A stretch of 29,712 nt of DNA. Source: Candidatus Cloacimonetes bacterium 4572_55. Lineage in GTDB: Bacteria; 4572-55. The stretch is from assembly GCA_002084765.1 (NCBI GenBank), contig NBMB01000036.1:1-29712 (forward strand), given 5' to 3'. Of this stretch, positions 25,001 through 29,712 are shown one piece after another. Under the pieces are notes generated by a model. It saw only the letters and a list, made by a program, of their open reading frames with translations. It was not told the DNA's origin and did not search any database. Positions within the stretch are counted from its first letter, which is position 1; every line of letters starts with the position of its first letter. The position numbers and the translations under genes were made by a program.

Positions 25001-25680
25001 ATCCGGGAGACTCTATTGTCGTTGGAGCGATTTTGATCACTTCCAACGACCCGGATACGCCGGAAGCGCAGGTCGCTCTGAGAGGGGAATCGGCTGTTGG
25101 GGTCGAGCTGAATTCATTCACGGCTGAAGCGGATATCGGTCAGGTGATCTTGACATGGGAGTTGGGCGCGCATTCCACGCCGACGTTATTCGCCATATAT
25201 CGATCCGAAGACGAATTGACTGCGGAGCAAGTTCGGTTGGCTCAGAAACCCATGCTTGGGAATAGCTCCCAGTTTGTCTATTTGGACAAGGATATCGAAG
25301 GTGGGACCACGTATTATTATTGGTTGAAACTTACGGATATCGACGGAAGTGAGACCAAGTTCGGGCCTGTCCACGCGACGCCGACGGCTCTGCCTGCGGA
25401 AATTCGCTTGAATCAAAATTATCCCAATCCCTTCCTGGCTCAAGGGACCACGCGCATTCGTTATGAAGTCCCAACAAGCGTGTCCGTGACTCTGAAGATT
25501 TATAATATTGACGGTCGTTTGGTCAAAACGCTGGTGGATCAGGCTGTGAGCGCGGGGTTCCATGTCGAGAGTTGGGATGGAAAAAACGAAGAGGGTATCC
25601 AAGTTGCCGGCGGCGCGTATTTCTATCAATTGCGAGTTGGGGACAAAAAGCAAACCCGACGCATGACGTTGCTTCGTTAG
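13081..25680 (+). CDS. Giant 4199-residue secreted mosaic surface protein (FN3, F5/8C, beta-helix, ASH, sorting tail)
   Basis: An intact 12.6-kb frame. Order: signal peptide 1-28; two beta domains to ~258; FN3 (259); F5/8C-like discoidin fold (369-503); FN3 (508, 624, 737); a galactose-binding-like insert (~850-1012, ending VWVRREFSV); FN3 (1013, 1127); second F5/8C-like domain (1247-1377); FN3 (1381); parallel beta-helix region (1494-2556); FN3 (2557, 2672); eleven ASH/choice-of-anchor-D repeats (2783-4004); a further FN3-like domain (4005-4100); and a type IX-type sorting module (4104-4199, LNQNYPNPF ... MTLLR). FN3 units share WTAPGDDG and YDLRYS; ASH units share YDFGxV, TVRFxPT and SNDPD. 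The mix suggests a surface adhesin or glycan-binding protein exported across the outer membrane, by inference. No catalytic motif was recognised. GGAGGAG at 13071-13077 supports the ATG. The gene is monocistronic, since the next gene converges on it. Confidence 0.9.
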   Translation: MFKYSRLHPFFTYFLTGLIAICAAPASGDDCDSDPGTLIPTNESIQITSQNVTYSDGTLAPAGSVIRAYDPDGTFCGADTLSSEGGFFFLFVYKDDNYTPDEDEGALPGDTLSFTINGWPADDWEPGTGGIPGFVLHGIWDANGSIHDIDLTMRSFLANHSPALDQNDVGLSTAIELDLVDYCPDSSIDPASIQLTINEEGIPSDDLIITSQDDIAHLLYTPPVPFPAETTIRVCVQATSGETIVRECYEFVTGEDMQDITPPAMAVDFVATDTTFHTASLRWIATGDDGYDGDATEYDVRYATSPISTQAQFNAAQQVMDLPTPSPSGSPDSVTVSGLHPNRTYYFAIQVIDEAGNRSPIATTNIPTWPRWNIALFKPVVASSQLDGPASFAVDGDYDTDWNAGTDDLPHEITIAFQGLAHIDSVAFKINHDSDGYTLHNVSIIDGENESTLVHTFSGQTAQGNWLTYAFDPFLTGAAQINVETTQSPSSASWFEIEVFGYIYAVGDTIPPARIEDLAVTGRPDSMSVILSWTAPGDDSTYGRADEYDLRYSDSLILTELDFYNATRFLIDPPDTAGTIETATITGLECGAYYFSIRTHDEAPNLSEISPPILSPYDPCNPIDLIPPATISDLTPIRATSVSMTLSWTAPGDDGYDGQATEYDLRYSAQPITSLNFDDATQVETQPIPGASGSIAEYSIEDLDPETLYYFAIKTADEVPNWSMISNLPYAYTPDPIPPDPICDLRPFEVTSDSVRLTWIAPGDDGTDGDVTGYDMRYSTGPITASNFHLATQWPNPPSPPQPAGEREFLTITGLEDSTWYWFAIQAYDGLGASFFNYSDFCAAGVCSAYTQLTRHLVIESTSDDAEEVYLSGPGFDGVLLWASDFQPQRSWTEYGFIPDSLYVLSIRVSDIGGPSGAHLTSVSDPLSGEVVFNTQGDGTWLYDYAYPGAEWNHLSFNDSGWESEQIIAPYGYGYSPITGWQDPSAQWVWSMPIDHSQVWVRREFSVTQSSFDTTPPSQIIDLTATAITSNHVELTWTAPGDNGRFGRASVYEIRYATFPLNNGNFESGMTFVNPPEPAWGGAPESVVIDGLQSNTIYNFAIRTADEIPNWSAVSVNDTAWTNLPADVTVPNQITDLDTTNIGAQFITLTWTAPTDTTIYGNSQAVSTYQIYYADNLPLDETNYMLGELIENPFTPSAPDMQETYAIAGLQSDTRYYFVIFSLDHVNNRSEISNTAMGQTRVLFQPDNLCLNKPATVSANDWSSALAVDGDPYTQWNSEAYFTQWVEIDLRGSATIDSIALKVAQNPSGQTIHHIYTIHGNGDVTLSHIFSPTRSYDGLFLTHGFPVPLTSVKKLRVETVHSPAPVAWYEIQAFGVIDTNNIAPAAISDMRVNLTGNTYIDLAWTAPGADANQGRAFVYDARYSISPITAENFAEAQSASNEPTPQSAGSSENFSIGGLDPDTRYYFAVKTADEQYNWSPISNVVDALTASEQNPCVIDQDICESTIWYPYSCDVYLIQEDVSICNGATLTIQPGVYIRIADNKKMTIRENGALQAYGSATLPIRMEASVSQWGGLIFENPASSSLNYTQFRNIQGSAVSLQNGNLLTISDCTFENISNGYAVYLENASPVITDNILRAPIYASDSRSNPTIMHNEFIGRDDYPITVGAMTQFSSGETYDETEANDFTDWLSYRYIRLWGTDIIQDVSLPDELPYYVQGDLTVYNDALLTIHPGVTLRWVANAGLIIGNDLNNSYGALYAVGALDQIQLRGDPQNSQSRWAGVRFTQYTTSSSLGYCQIEQAYQSLLVAGAYHPTVISVERTENVTILNCTVTPDPGVSSILLDHSSIRIEGNTLGGAIYGADHTASPSIVSNSFSGSGIDPITMGAMGYLNANSFNNWSGGIRIWATEIDQNTNWTAPQNLPYKVLGDIVVKNNAEWIIDSGVHIYWASGSALQVGDPDAARESGGTLQVHGVSSSRCLMTCDPTNSNLFWSGIEFTASATDSWVNHTDIQQAYSAFNGQFCSISVNQADDTQFNDVMIEPVGEAHALALNQSSCTIRNSTLYGRVYCLESSGAPLIQNNTFIGSGTAPIVMGAMANLGGSNNFIGWQNGIYIQVWGTVINRDAVWYAVAGLPYYVKASLIVGSHKNFAMQPNVQVMWEDDAALFVGNRADETPGSLTIDGPAYFTSFDDDLSVSWRGLYFTEHTDNSTVDQLVMTGAKNPVGNERFAAVRFSGSDLATLSDCVINYAEETYPIYLDQSSPVINSCTLRSDTLYAVCASTGESNPVLMDNIFIGHGDFPFQVGAMSTVSPNNYAQWVGEKGIKFLGTHIDRFLNWANLEQEIGPYYIFGDIECSSELSISAGAEILLDDHVSLRMTNGGSLQAIGSGILTADQHIGFTSIDTMSGTWGGIHFSETSGLSRMAYCLIEFGGDVYPYASLYINSDDVTIEHCDIVRSFGNGIYVQQASPTIHSVISSFHSGYGISHLAGSSDFITHCNAYDNNSGDFNGLNDPVGHANFSADPRFVDFGGGDYHLMSDSPCIGTGQNNSSVGIFQYIDAEPPDPILTLTVVSSTSSSALLSWIATGDDSIFGRAAEYDLRYRMNEEITLDNFATSDSDLSVSIPSGAGVNETHEVDGLQSDQTYYFALKVIDDANNISEISNVVSVFTGDNEDDTAPATITNLTVTSHTDNSAALQWTAPGDDGNQGQASLYDCRFSTSQINQNNFYNANPVSGMPTPAPAGVSQAVTVHGLQPNTTYYFAIRSRDEAIWSNVSNNATVTTDPYYPTLRASITPNFGDVMLESSIIHAMQLCNAGAEPLVIDSFTSSDSNFEIDTPLINLTLQPGQCYTAYIAFAPTVLGYDSSIITIISNDPESPTTTLEVNGFGILQGDPTIVVENPYHNFGHIPINGTESWTFTIHNSSSVNLVITSIAPNLGVYQITSPTSFPRTVPAEGDLSVTVRFRPVEFQLYSDQIAIASNDPDLPSMTVDVVGFGYDVTPYLRYTPSSHDYGSVAMGGTSEFTFDIRNHESATGQLSVTLSAVNSGFSIVGVEPEGSLQNRLLDPGQHIYVTVRFSPTDPGSYSGSLSIQSNDTENSSVSLALTGYAPVPPEPILIVSQTAIDFGTVYIGESAEAILTLSNYGNAQLEISSLSLSGSGSFVYHVKSPTLFPQLIDTGQSIDVVLEFTPTQEIQYTTSLSIGNNDLDLDNFPVDLMGRGIPIPPPEIQLNPPSYQYDFGPVAGEVEWSFLVENICDSGVQSVGPLIIYDININGDSAFDLIHPVDFPQTVQPCEVMQVYVRFTPTQNMETTANLTIISNDFDESSITILLRGERAAPEIDFSAISYDFGSVKVGQTRGWTLVIYSVGNVPITVQNIQLVSAGFGITSMPEPGFEIIDGGSQPIVVTFSPTSAGDFAGTVFISSSAENIPEQQIDLVGRGTIPDIDISEDAHNFGSVVLGQYETWEFDIENQGQADLIIENIVSDHAIFEVMGWGRDAGSARLERDSQYMTRSNQIRETNIPAGGSLGITVRFVPTEREDYLSHITVMSDDPDEPTITLSVQGQGIAPIMSVLSDSLNFGHVSVDSSRVLELIVFNYGDAPLILSNPVLSDDDFRFGSDVIFPVIIEPEDQSAYIPVYFIPIDRGLYVGSVTMGTNLPDGSGLNVSLTGEGIAPELTVNQTSLNFGQIEIPGSESRQLTLENTGTSSLIFNEFLIENPAFEINSITRTRVNSEFDLFLFPTKQRNPGRDEKIRELPDTLGVGEQIDLTVTFTPTSHGTYHAPLTISSNALLHPIILVNMSGIGLAPDIAVSDTTYEFGQVEVAQTESWFFAIRNSGNDTLHVNEIGIDSEFFTLSDHDFPMHIPPIDSVLVTVYFTPVETQEYSCELVILSDDPDQEEIAIYLSGVGVSPDIYLPVMAYDFGDSGFAMWDMPIHNIGNAALRIYDVISTDDRFLVVNPPTDMIAPQDSVFVQIIFDPDPGDSIVVGAILITSNDPDTPEAQVALRGESAVGVELNSFTAEADIGQVILTWELGAHSTPTLFAIYRSEDELTAEQVRLAQKPMLGNSSQFVYLDKDIEGGTTYYYWLKLTDIDGSETKFGPVHATPTALPAEIRLNQNYPNPFLAQGTTRIRYEVPTSVSVTLKIYNIDGRLVKTLVDQAVSAGFHVESWDGKNEEGIQVAGGAYFYQLRVGDKKQTRRMTLLR
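17560..20748 (+). repeat. beta-helix region of the giant gene with ~210-residue super-repeats
   Basis: This stretch encodes residues about 1494-2556, a parallel beta-helix-like region rich in short strand and turn motifs (ILNCTV, IYLDQSSPVINSC, SPVITDNIL). It is organised in a long-period repeat. A GAM tripeptide preceded by (I/F)xxG or VG recurs at residues 1668, 1886, 2094 and 2304, at intervals of 218, 208 and 210. Each is followed by an N-x-F/Y...W segment, a (W/L)GT-I segment, a PYYV-GDL-like strand, a PGV-like turn and a 'W-G-(I/L)-x-F' strand. The last unit ends differently (DPRFVDFGGGDYHL), a common capping sequence in pectate-lyase-like helices. Confidence 0.75.
21427..25092 (+). repeat. 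array of eleven ASH/choice-of-anchor-D-like repeats in the giant gene
   Basis: Residues about 2783-4004 contain eleven units of roughly 100-130 residues. Each opens with a variant of 'P-x-I-x-x-x-x-x-x-x-FG-x-V', has a central 'N-x-G-x-x-x-L-x-I', and ends with 'V-x-F-x-P-T ... SNDPD ... L-x-G-x-G'. This is the Ig-like ASH (HYDIN-related) repeat common in FCB and planctomycete surface proteins. Units 7 and 9 are longer because of charged insertions. Confidence 0.8.
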
Positions 25681-25690
25681 TCGGAAGAGA

Positions 25691-25814
25691 GTCCGCAGAT
25701 TACGCGGATTAACGCGGATTATCGATAAGAGTGAAGAGTCCGCAGATTACGCGGATTAACGCGGATTAGTTAAAGAGTGAAGAGTCCGCAGATTACGCGG
25801 ATTAACGCGGATTA
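25691..25814 (+). repeat. three tandem copies of the dispersed GATTA-type repeat
   Basis: Identical 31-bp cores lie at 25691-25721, 25738-25768 and 25784-25814, separated by 16 and 15 bp that both end in agagtgaaga. The true tandem period is therefore 46-47 bp. Each core is itself three CGC(A/G)GATTA units in a row. The array begins 10 bp after the stop of the giant gene and ends 13 bp before the minus-strand terminator. Confidence 0.92.
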
Positions 25815-25827
25815 TGTTATTTCTAAC

Positions 25828-25860
25828 AAAAAAAAATCCCGAGGGCAAGAGCCCTCGGGA
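25828..25860 (-). terminator. strong intrinsic terminator for the minus-strand gene
   Basis: TCCCGAGGGC (25837-25846) and GCCCTCGGGA (25851-25860) form a perfect 10-bp GC-rich stem with a four-base AAGA loop. On the plus strand it is preceded by nine A residues (25828-25836), which become a U-tract directly after the hairpin in minus-strand RNA. It lies 57 bp past the stop codon of the minus-strand gene. There is no T-run on the plus side, so it should not efficiently terminate the giant gene by the intrinsic mechanism. Confidence 0.88.
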
Positions 25861-25917
25861 CCAGCATTTGCAAGCGAGATAGAAACAGCATCGATCTCTC
25901 CTACCGGAAAATTTTCC

Positions 25918-28900
25918 TTATTTCAACAAAGTCATTCGTCGAGTCGCCTTTTTGTCTGGGGTTTCCAATTGATACAAATAGGCTCCGGATGGCAAATTCC
26001 CGCAAGAAAACTCAATATGATGAGTGCCTGCGTCTCGTTTCTCATCGAGTAGCGTCTTGATCTCTCGCCCGGTCACGTCGTAGATTTTCAGTTGCACCAT
26101 TGAGGCTTTCGGGATCGAAAAAGAGATTGTTGTCACCGGATTAAAAGGATTGGGCCGATTTTGATGCAAAGCGAAAACAGTCGCGTTTGATTGATCTTCA
26201 TCTTGGACCGGCAAGGATGAATGGACAGATATCTCGTCGATAAACCAGCCGGAATTCTGCACCGATGCATCCGATATAAACTGGAAACCAATCCGCACCT
26301 TTTCCCCCAAATAGGGAGAGAGATCGAAATTAATTTGTTCCCATCCATCGCTTACGCCGGAAATCCCGGGACCGGTGTCAAAAACAAGAATGTTCTCATA
26401 CGGGTATCCGCCTATCGGGACAGCGACCTCCCATGTTTCTCCTCCGTCGATCGAGATCACAACACGACCTCCGTCAATCCCAAACCCTGTCTGGGCTTGA
26501 ATGTCCCACCAGGAATGAAATGAGAGATACGCGGTTTCTGGGGAAGCCATACTGGTCAGGTCAATTTTTGGCGTTGCCAGGCGGGTTTCGCAATCGACAG
26601 CGTACGATCCGGAAATACCGGTCCCCCAGCATCGATCGCTGGCGTACCCCTCGTCGGGACCATCGCTTGGAGTGCCCCATTCCCAGACGTCGCCTTCACC
26701 GGCTCGGATTGTCACCACTTGAAAATCGCCGTCGTTTTGCTCAAAAGAGGCGTAGAAGGGAAAATCCATCACAGGTCCCGGAGACGCGATAGACTCGTTT
26801 GAGAACTCGCTTTCTCCAGCTGGATTGTCATAAATCGCGGTGACTCGATAGTAATAGACCGCATAGTTTTCCACCATGACGTCGTTATATGCAATCTCGG
26901 ACTCGCCTTCGTGGATTAGCGTAAAGGGTCCGTCTTCCAATTGGCTGCGATAAATCGCATAGCTTGATGGAGACGCGTCGATCGGCGGCTGCCATGTGAG
27001 CGGCACAATATCGGAATAGTCGCTTAGCGCGTTCAAATCGAACGGAGCGGGACCGCTCTGTTCGAGCGTAAAGTTGATATTCGGAGTGGCTGCCAGAAAA
27101 TCGACCGTCACGTCTGACACTTCGCCGAATTGATACCCGGGCTTACGAGCTATGATGGTATAAGAACCGGTCGGCGTTGGATCCAGACTGAATCCGCCAT
27201 CCCCATGGGTGAGAGTCGAGATAAAGGGATATTCAGAAAGAAATATCCGGACCCCAGAATGATCGTCGCTACCAGCCAGAGTGACCGATCCAGCCACTGC
27301 GCCCTTGTTCAGGGGAGATTCCCATATCCCGCGCCCATACGTAGCGGCTCGAATCTTGGAGCTGGGCGTATGAACCTCCAGCTCGTTTACGATCACATTT
27401 GGAAGCCCGCCGCCAAATTCGATCCAGCTCTCCCCGGAGTTGGGTGAGAAAAATACGCCCAAATCCGTGCCAATATAGATGTGATCCGGCATTTCTGGAT
27501 CCACAGCCGAGCAGTTGATCGGAACATTGGGCAGATCGCCGCGCTGACTGAACCACGTTTCGCCGAGGTCTGTTGTTTTATAAATCTTCCGGTCTGGATT
27601 ATAGCCTCCATAAACGACCCAGGCAGTCATCGGATCATACGGATGCACTGTGATATACCCGATTCCCGGAGGCGCACCATGAAGGATTCCCCATTCCTCC
27701 CCCCCGTTTGTGGTGCGATACATCGATTCCCGATGCGAGGTATAGAGAACATTCGGATCCGACGGAGCAATCGCAAGCGATACCAACATGCCTGTGAACG
27801 GAGGGCTGATCGGCGTCCATATACCCCCTCGATTTGTGCTTTTATAGACCCTTGTTGTGGTGCGATATAATGTCAGAGGATTTTCTGGGTCTATAATAAA
27901 AGGCGTGACCCATCCCCCATTTTCCGCCACCCCATTGTTAATCGCTTGAAAGGTTTCGCCGCCGTTTGTGGTGCGGTAAAAATTTCCAAAGTAGATTGAT
28001 CCATAGCCGATATTGGAATTGGAATAATCGACCAGGCATTCCATTCCATCCCCGCCGATCACTTGCGCCCATCCCGTAGCGTTCCGGCGACTGGTGCCAT
28101 TGTCTTGTGTGCCGCAGTACATAAGGGACGGGTCCGTGAGAGAGGCTCCCATACGATAGATCTGATGAACGCCCAGACCTTCGCTCAAATCTGTCCAACT
28201 GTCCCCCGCGTTGGTTGATTTGAAAAAGCCGCCGTCATTGCCGCTGAATATGGCATCGTCATCTTCCGGCAAAAATTGAAATGCGTGATGATCCGCATGG
28301 ACATAAGGCGCGCCGTTACCATACCAGTGCGACATGAGGTTCCAGGAAGATCCCCCATTTGTTGATTTCCACTGATTGACGCCCCCGACATAGACCACAT
28401 TTGGGTCAGAAGGCGATACCCCAATAGTCAGGTCATAAAACCCCTGTCCTCCGCTGTCCGAACCGTCGGCTTGCCATCCGAGCAGATTGGGCGATGTGGC
28501 TCGCACCGTCCATGTATCGCCGAGATCTTGAGACCGATACACGCCATAAAATCCACCGCTGTTCGAGGCAAAAAGCGCATAGATCATAGCAGGCTCTGTC
28601 GATGGACAAATCGCAAGTGCTATCCGGCCATAACCCCCGCCCGGCAGCCCCTGAATGAGCTGACTCCACGTATCTCCAGAGTCAACAGTGCGATAGATTC
28701 CAGAAGATACCCGCGCGCCAAACCAAATCGAATGATTGTGGGGATCAACTTTCAGATCCTTATAATTACCGGACGTCTTCTGCTCCCACGTTTCTCCCGC
28801 GTCCAATGTCTTAAAAATTCCGTCGTTGGTCGCGGCAAAGATAATGTCTGGATTCTCCGGATGCATCTTCAGCTTGTTGATAAGCGTTCCCTCGAAAACC

Positions 28901-29550
28901 TCCCAGTTTAGACCGGTCAGCTCCCAGGTCTCGCCTCCATCTGTTGATTTCAGAACCCCGACGCTGTATGTGCTGCCCCCGTCTCCATCACCAGTCCCGA
29001 TATACATAATATCGCTGTCTGTCGGATGGATCAATATCGCGCTCACACCGAGAACAGGCAGATGATCCGTGGTGGTAGACCAGGACTCGCCGCCATCTAT
29101 AGACTTCCATAAACCGCCGGAAGCCGCGCCGACCCAGATAATATCGCTGTCCCCAGGATCAAACGCAATGCAGTTCAAACGACCCGCGCCCCCGTTAATC
29201 GGAACCTGAGCCTCGGGACCTAATACAGTCCAATGGTCATCCTCTCGGGTACTCTTATCCCGAAAAAGCTCCTCTTTTTCCTGCCAACCCTTCCAGAGAG
29301 ACATCGCGTCCAAACGCCCGTTCTCATCCACGCGGGACTCCATAAACCATTCCCAACGTTTGAACTGCTTCCATCCCTTGCCCTTTTCCGGATCCCTGTC
29401 CTGCCAATACTCCTCGAATTCCTGTTGAATCTCATAAAAATTGGGGTCATTCTTCTCGATATTGCGCATCCAGGGTTGCGCGTAGCCCGTTGACGACAAT
29501 AGAAAAAAAACCAACATACCACACAGCACACGAACGCAATGCTTGTTCAT
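25918..29550 (-). CDS. Secreted Asp-box (BNR/VPS10-like) propeller protein with MAM-like domain and sorting tail
   Basis: This 1210-residue protein has a signal peptide (MNKHCVRVLCGMLVFFLLSSTGYAQ) and AAGGAG seven bases before its ATG. A polar segment (26-100, containing KGKGWKQFKRWEWF) is followed by a propeller region (about 100-745) with twelve Asp-box motifs such as STDGGETW, STNGGSSW, STNAGDSW and TTNGGEEW. That is the pattern of sortilin/VPS10, YCF48-like or GH74-like propellers; I see no evidence for glycosidase activity. Then come a carboxypeptidase-regulatory-like domain (about 750-830), an FN3 domain (835-925), a MAM/immune-inhibitor-A-like jelly roll (927-1115, with WEWGTPSDGP and GWFIDEISV) and a sorting module (about 1125-1210, HQNRPNPFNP ... 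MTLLK). Exported and probably surface-bound; ligand unknown. It converges on the giant gene and has a strong terminator. GATTA-type repeats lie just upstream. Confidence 0.88.
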   Translation of the reverse strand: MNKHCVRVLCGMLVFFLLSSTGYAQPWMRNIEKNDPNFYEIQQEFEEYWQDRDPEKGKGWKQFKRWEWFMESRVDENGRLDAMSLWKGWQEKEELFRDKSTREDDHWTVLGPEAQVPINGGAGRLNCIAFDPGDSDIIWVGAASGGLWKSIDGGESWSTTTDHLPVLGVSAILIHPTDSDIMYIGTGDGDGGSTYSVGVLKSTDGGETWELTGLNWEVFEGTLINKLKMHPENPDIIFAATNDGIFKTLDAGETWEQKTSGNYKDLKVDPHNHSIWFGARVSSGIYRTVDSGDTWSQLIQGLPGGGYGRIALAICPSTEPAMIYALFASNSGGFYGVYRSQDLGDTWTVRATSPNLLGWQADGSDSGGQGFYDLTIGVSPSDPNVVYVGGVNQWKSTNGGSSWNLMSHWYGNGAPYVHADHHAFQFLPEDDDAIFSGNDGGFFKSTNAGDSWTDLSEGLGVHQIYRMGASLTDPSLMYCGTQDNGTSRRNATGWAQVIGGDGMECLVDYSNSNIGYGSIYFGNFYRTTNGGETFQAINNGVAENGGWVTPFIIDPENPLTLYRTTTRVYKSTNRGGIWTPISPPFTGMLVSLAIAPSDPNVLYTSHRESMYRTTNGGEEWGILHGAPPGIGYITVHPYDPMTAWVVYGGYNPDRKIYKTTDLGETWFSQRGDLPNVPINCSAVDPEMPDHIYIGTDLGVFFSPNSGESWIEFGGGLPNVIVNELEVHTPSSKIRAATYGRGIWESPLNKGAVAGSVTLAGSDDHSGVRIFLSEYPFISTLTHGDGGFSLDPTPTGSYTIIARKPGYQFGEVSDVTVDFLAATPNINFTLEQSGPAPFDLNALSDYSDIVPLTWQPPIDASPSSYAIYRSQLEDGPFTLIHEGESEIAYNDVMVENYAVYYYRVTAIYDNPAGESEFSNESIASPGPVMDFPFYASFEQNDGDFQVVTIRAGEGDVWEWGTPSDGPDEGYASDRCWGTGISGSYAVDCETRLATPKIDLTSMASPETAYLSFHSWWDIQAQTGFGIDGGRVVISIDGGETWEVAVPIGGYPYENILVFDTGPGISGVSDGWEQINFDLSPYLGEKVRIGFQFISDASVQNSGWFIDEISVHSSLPVQDEDQSNATVFALHQNRPNPFNPVTTISFSIPKASMVQLKIYDVTGREIKTLLDEKRDAGTHHIEFSCGNLPSGAYLYQLETPDKKATRRMTLLK

Positions 29551-29599
29551 AAAACACTCCTTTTCTCAGATTTTACATATAAATTCACTCAAAAAAATG

Positions 29600-29712
29600 A
29601 TCCGCGGATAATGGTCCGCAGATTACGCGGATTATCGCTGATTTTAAGATATAGGGTTTTGAATGCCATACGCGTAAAAGATTAATGGTCCGCAGATTAC
29701 GCGGATTATCGC
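29600..29712 (+). repeat. dispersed GATTA-type repeats upstream of the minus-strand gene
   Basis: A copy of the repeat core begins at 29614 (gtccgcagattacgcggat, continuing attatcgctgatttt) and another at 29688, cut by the window end. They are 74 bp apart. A 10-bp perfect palindrome ATCCGCGGAT (29600-29609) precedes the first and looks like two opposed half-units. Both copies are in the same orientation as those elsewhere. They occupy the region where the promoter of the minus-strand gene should be; I could not pick out a convincing promoter there. Confidence 0.85.

Noticed and set aside
25691-25814. Three identical 31-bp repeats with 15-16 bp spacers resembling a small CRISPR array
   Set aside because: The spacers are too short, resemble each other (both end agagtgaaga), and the core is itself a tandem of 9-10 bp units found elsewhere in the window. 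No cas genes are present.

Overview
The window looks like a chromosomal segment of a Gram-negative, FCB-group bacterium (KSB1, Calditrichaeota, Marinimicrobia or a similar lineage). The clue is a set of very large secreted proteins with signal peptides and C-terminal modules of the 'QNYPNPFNP ... SGIYFYKMK ... MTLIK' type, which are typical of type IX secretion (Por) cargo in that group. A TonB-type receptor relic supports an outer membrane. The exact phylum is inference, because no rRNA or marker gene is present.

Layout. 1-210 is the 3' end of an insertion-sequence transposase, followed by an 18-bp tandem duplication. 368-4756 holds four plus-strand housekeeping-type genes: a membrane polyferredoxin (NapH/NosR/CcoG-like), an orphan CheB methylesterase, a MEMO1-family protein (AmmeMemoRadiSam protein B) and a UPF0173 metallo-hydrolase. 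From 4857 to the end almost everything is exported: a secreted agmatine/peptidyl-arginine deiminase with a sorting tail; an FG-GAP-like propeller protein ending in a dockerin; a 1000-residue secreted protein with a 'VVPNPY' type tail; a TonB-dependent receptor that appears to have lost most of its barrel in frame; a 4199-residue mosaic protein (FN3, F5/8C-like, beta-helix and ASH repeats, sorting tail); and, convergent on the minus strand, a 1210-residue Asp-box propeller protein with carboxypeptidase-regulatory-like, FN3, MAM-like and sorting modules.

Between these genes lies a family of short dispersed repeats built from a CGC(A/G)GATTA unit, in four intergenic clusters and all in the same orientation. 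One strong intrinsic terminator (minus strand) ends the 1210-residue gene. The best promoters read from sequence are TTGACA-17-TAAAAT before the 1000-residue protein, and TTGATT-17-TATTAT in the structured 350-bp leader of the giant gene.

How the genes work together: the right-hand 25 kb reads as a cell-surface or secretome island. Several exported proteins share the same kind of C-terminal sorting signal, and many carry glycan- or protein-binding folds, so adhesion or polymer interaction is the likely theme. No secretion machinery, cohesin, cheA/cheR or AmmeMemoRadiSam partner is in the window, so these links remain inferred. The most notable items are the giant mosaic protein with its ~210-residue super-repeats, the two related charged loops in its ASH array, the internally deleted TonB receptor, the secreted deiminase, and the dispersed repeat family.
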